Of a stretch of 64,000 nt of DNA, positions 59,275-64,000 are shown piece by piece. The position numbers and the translations under genes are program-made. The stretch is from Planctomycetota bacterium (lineage in GTDB: Bacteria > Planctomycetota > Planctomycetia > Gemmatales > Gemmataceae): NCBI GenBank assembly GCA_021809185.1, contig JAKBAI010000001.1, positions 1 to 64,000 of the forward strand, written 5' to 3'. Numbering within the stretch: position 1 is the first letter of the stretch; each line of letters starts with the position of its first letter. Under the pieces are notes generated by a model that searched no databases, had not been told where the DNA came from, and saw nothing but the letters and a program-made list of their open reading frames with translations.

Positions 59275-60054
59275 ATGAAAATCAATCACCCTACCATCCT
59301 GAAAATTGTAGGTGTTCTTGGAGCCTGGATTGTACGCATTCTTCTGGCAACCGTCCGAACCCATATCGATTTTCCCGCATCGGGCGAACATCCCAAATCT
59401 GTAAAAAAACAGCGGGTCATCTTTTGTTTCTGGCACGAGGCTATCCTATTTGGAACACGGTTTCGAACAAAAGTACAAGTCTTGATCAGCTTGCATCGTG
59501 ATGGCGAATGGATTGCCAGGATCTGCGATTATTTGCGGTATACTACTGCACGTGGTTCTAGTGGGCGTAAAGGGGCTATCCAGGCCATTCGACAAATGAT
59601 CGCTGCCTCGAAGCATTCTAATCTAGCCGTTACCCCTGATGGCCCGCGTGGACCGCGCAGAAAAGTTCAGCTCGGCGTTATTTTGCTTGCTTCGAAAACG
59701 GGATTACCGATTCTTATGTGTGGAATCCATTTTTCGAATGCTTGGCGTGCCAGAACCTGGGATCGTTTTATTGTCCCCATTCCTTTCTCTTCTGCTTATG
59801 CCGTTGTTCCAGAACTTTTTTATGTCCCATCGAATCTGAATGAGGATCAGCTCGAGTTTTATCGAGATCTGCTCGAAAAACAGATGTTGCAAGCAACTGA
59901 CGAGGCAGAACGTCGAGCGAAAGGGTTACCCAAACAAGCTTTGTTCAATTTTAGTCCTACCCCAAACGGTGTAACGCTAAAGACCGTGGATGATCAAAGA
60001 GAGATACCCGAAATTACTGAAGAATCGCATCATTTCATGGAAAAATCGGCGTGA
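59275..60054 (+). CDS. DUF374 lysophospholipid acyltransferase-like protein
   Basis: About 259 aa. The motif sequence CFWHEAILFGTRF (an H-x-E variant of the acyltransferase HX4D), RDGEWIARICDYL, RGSSGRKGAIQAIRQM and LAVTPDGPRGPRRKVQLGVILLASKTGLPI match DUF374, a lipid A/LPLAT-like acyltransferase family. An N-terminal amphipathic or membrane helix (LKIVGVLGAWIVRILLATV) suggests membrane association. AAGGA lies 9 bases before ATG 59275, whereas it abuts the upstream ATG 59266, so the later start is chosen. Its role is presumably acylation of an envelope lipid. Confidence 0.85.
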   Translation: MKINHPTILKIVGVLGAWIVRILLATVRTHIDFPASGEHPKSVKKQRVIFCFWHEAILFGTRFRTKVQVLISLHRDGEWIARICDYLRYTTARGSSGRKGAIQAIRQMIAASKHSNLAVTPDGPRGPRRKVQLGVILLASKTGLPILMCGIHFSNAWRARTWDRFIVPIPFSSAYAVVPELFYVPSNLNEDQLEFYRDLLEKQMLQATDEAERRAKGLPKQALFNFSPTPNGVTLKTVDDQREIPEITEESHHFMEKSA

Positions 60055-60540
60055 TATTCGTTCGTGTTCACTTTATTCAAGCGATTACTATTGAGGATTC
60101 TTGTTCAATTTAAGTTCAATCGCTCATTGCCTCATAAAAGTAATAATATTAAAAGTCTCAATATTTGTTGTTGCGAATCCTGGCTTCTGAAGTGATTTTT
60201 ATTCTGAATGGAAATAGCAGAATAAGAAGAAATGCGATTTAGAAGCTTTTGTTAAGAATCGAAAAGACAATCGAGAAAACTCGAGCTGCAACATCCTTCG
60301 AAACAAGTTCTCGAAAATCGTTTCGGTCCGGGAATTTGAGTAGGTTACATTTTTGATCTTGCTTCGTCTTTATTATTAGTAATTAAAATCCAAAGGAATA
60401 AGTTGCTCGTAATTGACAGAATACAAAATTGACAGATTTGGTCGGATCGATAGACCATTTTGCTTGCGAATAAGTTTATTTTAGTAGAATCACGAAAGTT
60501 AATCCATAAATAGTTGAAATTTTAATTCTAGGAATCACCT
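60055..60540. other. Spacer of about 490 bp
   Basis: AT-rich, no coding frame. The string TTGACAGA occurs twice near 60413-60435, but no matching -10 element at proper spacing could be assigned with confidence. Confidence 0.5.
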
Positions 60541-61758
60541 ATGAACAAAAACGAGCCGATCCACGGTCAGAAATCGGAGCATCAAAATTTCTTCAAGCCG
60601 ATCTTTATTTGTAGGTTTCGAATTGGTTTAATTTTGCTATCGTTTTTGTGGTGGTTTCAGAATCCATATCTCCATAATCTCCAAGCAGGACAACCCTCAT
60701 GGATGAAAATGGCTAGAAGAGATCAGTGTAATAGCAAAAAGTTTGCACAGATAGAGAGGGATAATCTAGACTTCATTGGAAATTTAAAAAGGTTCCCCAA
60801 TCAGTTTTTAGATGAACTATCGACACGTAATCTAGCATTTCAAAAGGTTACTTCAACAACTGAAAAAGCAGAGCCAAAAAAATCTTTGAATGAAGAGGAG
60901 GGATCGTTATCGGAGAGTTCATTAGAAAAATATAGCATAGAAGCAGATCTGATTGTTATCGGTAAATTTCATTCTCTCAAGAAAGAGGAGGTCCGAACTA
61001 CCCTTAGTTTTGCGGATAATGATCAGCTCATTTATCGTGTTGGAACGTTGGAGATCAAGAAAAAATTACTCGGTAATGAATCGTTGACACATATCCCATT
61101 CGCCTTTCCGGTGCAACGTTTTGTCGATGCCAAAAAGAAAGAGCCGAAAGTAGTTCTAGATCATGATAAACTGAAGTATTATCTTCATCAAATCGAAGAA
61201 GGAGAGGAAGGGATTTTCTTTTTAACGCGCCATCATGCTCAGCCATTTTTTACTCCGGTTACGGGGGTGCACATGATCGCTAAATCGGCCAAAGATTATG
61301 CCATTTCTGTTGAAAAACTTACGAAAATCGGTGCTATTTTAGCCAATCCCAAAAAATATCTTACCAAGAAAGAGAAGAAAGAGCAGCAATATGCGGCGGG
61401 TATGTTGGTCTTAAAGTATCGTAGTCGGCCCGATTATCTTCCCGCTTCTGCTTTTCATGAATCGAAAATCTCAAAGGAAGAAACCGGATTGATTTTTGAC
61501 ATCCTTTCGGAAATGAACTGGGATTCCAATGATCAAAACTATCCAAATTTATACTTTATCTTTCAATCTCTGAATCTGCGGCGATCGGATGGTTGGGTCT
61601 ATCCCAGAGCCAAGAGTAAGCAGGATCTTTCCTTGGAAATGAATCGGGCTATTCGTGCTTGGCTTAAAAAGAATCGGGATACTTATCGAATCGGTCGCTG
61701 GGAAATAAAACCAGATGAGTTGAAAAAATTCACTCAGAAAACCCAATCGCAAAAATAG
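60541..61758 (+). CDS. Hypothetical secreted or anchored protein
   Basis: 405 aa. One hydrophobic segment at about 23-42 (CRFRIGLILLSFLWWFQNPY) preceded by basic residues suggests an N-terminal anchor or signal. The rest is soluble and Lys/Glu-rich: a beta-rich part at about 135-235 (ADLIVIGKFHSL ... LIYRVGTLEIKKKLLG ... EEGIFFLTRHHAQPFFTPV) followed by a helical C-terminal half. The middle part reminds one of small secreted modules with I-V-x-G-x-x-x-x and 'EGIFFL' signatures, but no family can be named. AGGA precedes the ATG. Confidence 0.68.
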   Translation: MNKNEPIHGQKSEHQNFFKPIFICRFRIGLILLSFLWWFQNPYLHNLQAGQPSWMKMARRDQCNSKKFAQIERDNLDFIGNLKRFPNQFLDELSTRNLAFQKVTSTTEKAEPKKSLNEEEGSLSESSLEKYSIEADLIVIGKFHSLKKEEVRTTLSFADNDQLIYRVGTLEIKKKLLGNESLTHIPFAFPVQRFVDAKKKEPKVVLDHDKLKYYLHQIEEGEEGIFFLTRHHAQPFFTPVTGVHMIAKSAKDYAISVEKLTKIGAILANPKKYLTKKEKKEQQYAAGMLVLKYRSRPDYLPASAFHESKISKEETGLIFDILSEMNWDSNDQNYPNLYFIFQSLNLRRSDGWVYPRAKSKQDLSLEMNRAIRAWLKKNRDTYRIGRWEIKPDELKKFTQKTQSQK

Positions 61759-61874
61759 TACCAACAACGAGATTCTATCTGTTTGCTGCTCTGTCTATTC
61801 CTCTTTGTTTCCCTATAATCTCTGATAATCACCGCGCGAATGCCTTCTTAGATCGGGATTGTTTGCGTGGCCGG

Positions 61875-61913
61875 CAATATCAGATGATAATATCAGATGA
61901 CAATATCAGATGT
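61875..61913. repeat. 13-bp tandem repeat, 3 copies
   Basis: CAATATCAGATGA, TAATATCAGATGA and CAATATCAGATGT follow one another immediately upstream of the iscX ribosome binding site. Confidence 0.93.
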
Positions 61914-61932
61914 AAGTACGAGAGGAGAATCA

Positions 61933-62145
61933 ATGAATTTGAATTGGGATAATCCTAGAGAAATTGCAGAATTGTTATTAGAGCGCTACGATAATCTCGA
62001 TCCGCTAACGGTTCGTTTCACCGACCTTCATAAATGGGTGCTGGAGCTGGAAGGGTTTACCGGAACCCCTAATAAATCGAATGAAAAAATCCTCGAAGCG
62101 ATTCAAATGGCTTGGTATGATGCTTGGAAAGATGTTTATCAATAA
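61933..62145 (+). CDS. iscX: Fe-S assembly protein IscX
   Basis: 70-aa acidic helical protein of the ISC pathway that binds IscS and iron and tunes cluster assembly. The sequence (LNWDNPREIAELLLERYDNL, DPLTVRFTDLHKWVLELEGF, ILEAIQMAWYDAWKDV) is typical. GAGAGGAGAA directly upstream fixes the start at ATG 61933; a longer frame from 61897 would translate the tandem repeat. No other isc gene is adjacent. Confidence 0.93.
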   Translation: MNLNWDNPREIAELLLERYDNLDPLTVRFTDLHKWVLELEGFTGTPNKSNEKILEAIQMAWYDAWKDVYQ

Positions 62146-62508
62146 TCTGTTTCGATGAAATCGTGTTTTGGGGCTTGACCTCGACCTCTAAGCTGAGATC
62201 CCGATTATCTTAATGCCTCCGCAGCGGCATTAGCTGCCGATTTTCAACGCTGCCTCGCCCCAGAGTGGTAATTATAGCCCATCAAGTATCGCAAATATAT
62301 CAATTTCGCAAATTGATCTTGAAATATCGATGACCCGCTGGAGCGGTGATCAGATCATCGTGATCTTCATCTTGTCAATTAGTGCCGCTCTCGCAATTGT
62401 GCAATAAAAAATTGCCCTTATGCAGAAAAATTGGATAGATCAATACGCATTCGCATTAGAGAAACTCGGCTCAGTTTACTAGAGTTGTCTAGAAAGTGTT
62501 CAGATCAG
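62146..62508. other. Spacer, possibly including earlier parts of the decayed TPR gene
   Basis: About 360 bp. Small inverted repeats (TAATGCC/GGCATTA near 62213; GCAATT/AATTGC near 62394). Around 62420-62480 one frame reads YAFALEKLGSVY before a stop, which fits a TPR first helix in the same decayed gene, but this is weak. Confidence 0.4.
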
Positions 62509-62844
62509 TTAAATGTTCGAGTAAATCGAGCAATTCCTCTTTTATAGGAATATTTGATCTCAATGCGAAATAAATTGGCGAAGAATCATCCTAAGACATT
62601 GATAGTCTAAATAATCTTGTTCATTTGTATAAAGAAGATTACCAATGGAAGGGAGCTATCTCTCTTTTTGAAGATTATTCATATTTGCCACAAACTAAAA
62701 ATGGTAGTGATCTTTCAGGATTGTATCCAGGAAATCTTCCTTACTATTTATCTTCACATGGCGGAATATGAAAAAGCAGAAAAATGGTTGCGAATTTTTT
62801 GCCATCCTGCAAGTCCCGTAAGTCAATTCTTGATTGGTAGATGA
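62509..62844 (+). pseudogene. Decayed tetratricopeptide (kinesin light chain-type) gene
   Basis: Three plus-strand pieces in alternating frames add up to TPR sequence. Piece A, 62509-62607, reads RAIPLL*EYLISMRNKLAKN then HPKTL, with a TAG at 62545. Piece B, 62601-62768, is in another frame: DSLNNLVHLYKEDYQWKGAI then SLFEDY. Piece C, about 62735-62841, is back in the frame of A: LHMAEYEKAEKWLRIF. The H-P-x-T-L followed by S-L-N-N-L-x-x-L-Y is the hallmark of kinesin-light-chain-like TPRs. At least one nonsense change and two frameshifts are required, so no functional product is expected. Confidence 0.72.
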
Positions 62845-62922
62845 CACCAAAAATGTTTTGGGCATTAGCTTAATGGGACAAAAGAAGATAAAGGAAGTTG
62901 ATTGTATAACTTAGCTTTTGAG

Positions 62923-63618
62923 TTATCCTAAGCGTTTTTTACAAGTATCGAGAATCGATTTGGTAGATGTGGAACCGATTCGAGAGACACCGAGTTGGCG
63001 TACGGCAAGGACGCGATCGAAATCGCGAACCCCACCTGCTGCCTTGACTTGTACCCAGGAAGGGCTGAATCGGCGCATTAGTTCAAGATCATGGTCTGTA
63101 GCGCCGGTTTCGCCATAGCCTGTAGAAGTTTTTACAAAATCGGCACGAGCCGTCCCACAAATGTTACATAACTTTTCTTTATGACTATCCTTCAAGAAAC
63201 AATTTTCAAAAATAATTTTAATGATTTTATGGTAATGATGTGCTCTTTCGACGAGTTGATCGATCTCATCTTTGACATATCCCCAATCTTCACTCAAAAC
63301 TTTGCCAATATTTACCACCGCATCGAATTCTTCCGCCCCTTCGTTTACTGCTTCGTCGATTTCTTTGCACTTGATTGAAGTTAAATGCCCACCATGGGGA
63401 AAGCCGATGACCGTGCTTACTTTCACCGTAGAATTTTTCAATATCTGTTTAGCCATTTTGACCGCATACGGTTTTACGCAAACCGTTGCAACCGAATATT
63501 CGTTGGCCATTTCACAACCGATTTTTATTTCTGAATCGGTCAAGATTGGTTGCAGGAGCGAATGATCAAACATGATAGCAATTTGTTTATATGTAATTGG
63601 ATTCGATTGGGTCGGCAT
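62923..63618 (-). CDS. deoC: Deoxyribose-phosphate aldolase
   Basis: Class I aldolase, 231 aa, that splits 2-deoxy-D-ribose 5-phosphate into glyceraldehyde 3-phosphate and acetaldehyde in deoxynucleoside catabolism. It is a TIM barrel. Key residues are Asp99 (EEFDAVVNIG), the Schiff-base Lys163 (DFVKTSTGYG) and the proton-relay Lys192 (VKAAGGVRD). FDHSLLQP and VIGFPHGG are further family segments. AGGAG lies 7 bases before the ATG. It is divergent from an FGGY kinase gene across 186 bp, a plausible shared regulatory region. Confidence 0.95.
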   Translation of the reverse strand: MPTQSNPITYKQIAIMFDHSLLQPILTDSEIKIGCEMANEYSVATVCVKPYAVKMAKQILKNSTVKVSTVIGFPHGGHLTSIKCKEIDEAVNEGAEEFDAVVNIGKVLSEDWGYVKDEIDQLVERAHHYHKIIKIIFENCFLKDSHKEKLCNICGTARADFVKTSTGYGETGATDHDLELMRRFSPSWVQVKAAGGVRDFDRVLAVRQLGVSRIGSTSTKSILDTCKKRLG

Positions 63619-63804
63619 TCGTGTCTCCTAATGGGTTATACGATTCTCGGCATGAAAGGAAGAAAAATATTAGAATTCATCATCCTTTTTTAAGCCTATC
63701 ATTACTATTAATTAATATAGAGAAAGTCTCAAAAAAAAGAAGAAATAGGCGGGAAGAGGTCATATCATAGAAAGAAAGGAAAGGCCAAAAGAGAAAGAAA
63801 TACT

Positions 63805-64000
63805 ATGATTTTGCTGGCGATCGATGTTGGAACATCCACAGTAAAAACCGCTCTGTTAGACCAAGAGAGCGGAGAGCCTCTTCGACCGGGAGTGCGCGTC
63901 CCTTATACGATTGATTATCCAGAGAGCGATGCTGCGGAATTGTCAGCGGATCGGCTTTGGCAGTCGGTGGCTCAATCGATCCAGAAAACACTGGAACAGT
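63805..64000 (+). CDS. FGGY-family carbohydrate kinase, N-terminal fragment (cut by window end)
   Basis: The frame begins MILLAIDVGTSTVKTALLDQ, the N-terminal phosphate-binding segment of FGGY sugar kinases such as xylulokinase or glycerol kinase, and runs open to the last base. About 65 residues are visible, including AELSADRLWQSVAQSIQKTL, the usual position of the first helix. The sugar cannot be told without the rest. Divergent from deoC. Confidence 0.82.
   Translation, partial: MILLAIDVGTSTVKTALLDQESGEPLRPGVRVPYTIDYPESDAAELSADRLWQSVAQSIQKTLEQ

Noticed and set aside
59100-59285. Small minus-strand frame with AYAYAYAF repeats
   Set aside because: It is the translation of a microsatellite-like AAGC tract. 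The real gene is the DUF374 protein on plus.

Overview
This 64 kb window is chromosomal DNA of roughly 40% GC by eye. It most likely comes from a planctomycete, probably Gemmata-like. The evidence is a Tat-exported Gfo/Idh/MocA oxidoreductase beside a DoxX protein, a Cys-type secreted sulfatase, an LRELEDRTVPS N-terminal motif on a secreted beta-helix protein, a DUF4912 protein, a PilM followed by Gly/Met-rich single-span proteins, and loosely packed genes separated by long AT-rich spacers. No phage, intact insertion sequence or CRISPR array was seen.

Layout. 0.2-9 kb: mutM, a haem-c-type sensor histidine kinase, Gfo/Idh oxidoreductase, DoxX, ApbE. 9-16 kb: a DUF4912 protein with a Rho-N-like N-terminus and four AT-hook-like motifs, a solitary Hsp70, and an ECF sigma/soluble anti-sigma pair. 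16-25 kb: sulfatase, a coding remnant, tRNA-Leu(CAG), an archaeal-type ornithine cyclodeaminase (TIGR00300), an MMPL/RND transporter and an EVE protein. 25.7-33.2 kb: three co-directional genes, a PilM-like ATPase fused to a PilN-like membrane part plus two large single-span proteins, all with Gly/Met/Pro-rich tracts. 33.2-38.5 kb: mostly gene-free DNA around one hypothetical gene. 38.5-52.7 kb: an exopolysaccharide locus (WecA-type initiating transferase, BY-kinase, CpsB-type phosphatase, Wza-type export lipoprotein, O-antigen ligase/Wzy with TPRs) with secreted accessory proteins. 53-64 kb: EttA, a LolD/FtsX-type ABC exporter, a DUF374 acyltransferase, a hypothetical protein, IscX, a decayed TPR gene, DeoC and the start of an FGGY kinase.

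How the genes work together. In the polysaccharide locus WecA would load the first sugar phosphate on undecaprenyl phosphate, the ligase-like protein would polymerise or transfer chains, and the BY-kinase/CpsB pair would control chain length with the Wza-like export protein. The PilM trio looks like a lineage-specific inner-membrane platform of a type IV pilus or type II secretion machine, and is the best candidate for something undescribed. DeoC and the FGGY kinase may belong to nucleoside or sugar catabolism.

One cross-scale signal is a set of short tandem duplications (12-24 bp units) at ten or more places in both spacers and genes. Several spacers also hold eroded reading frames; the clearest is a TPR gene at 62.5-62.8 kb broken by one stop and two frameshifts.
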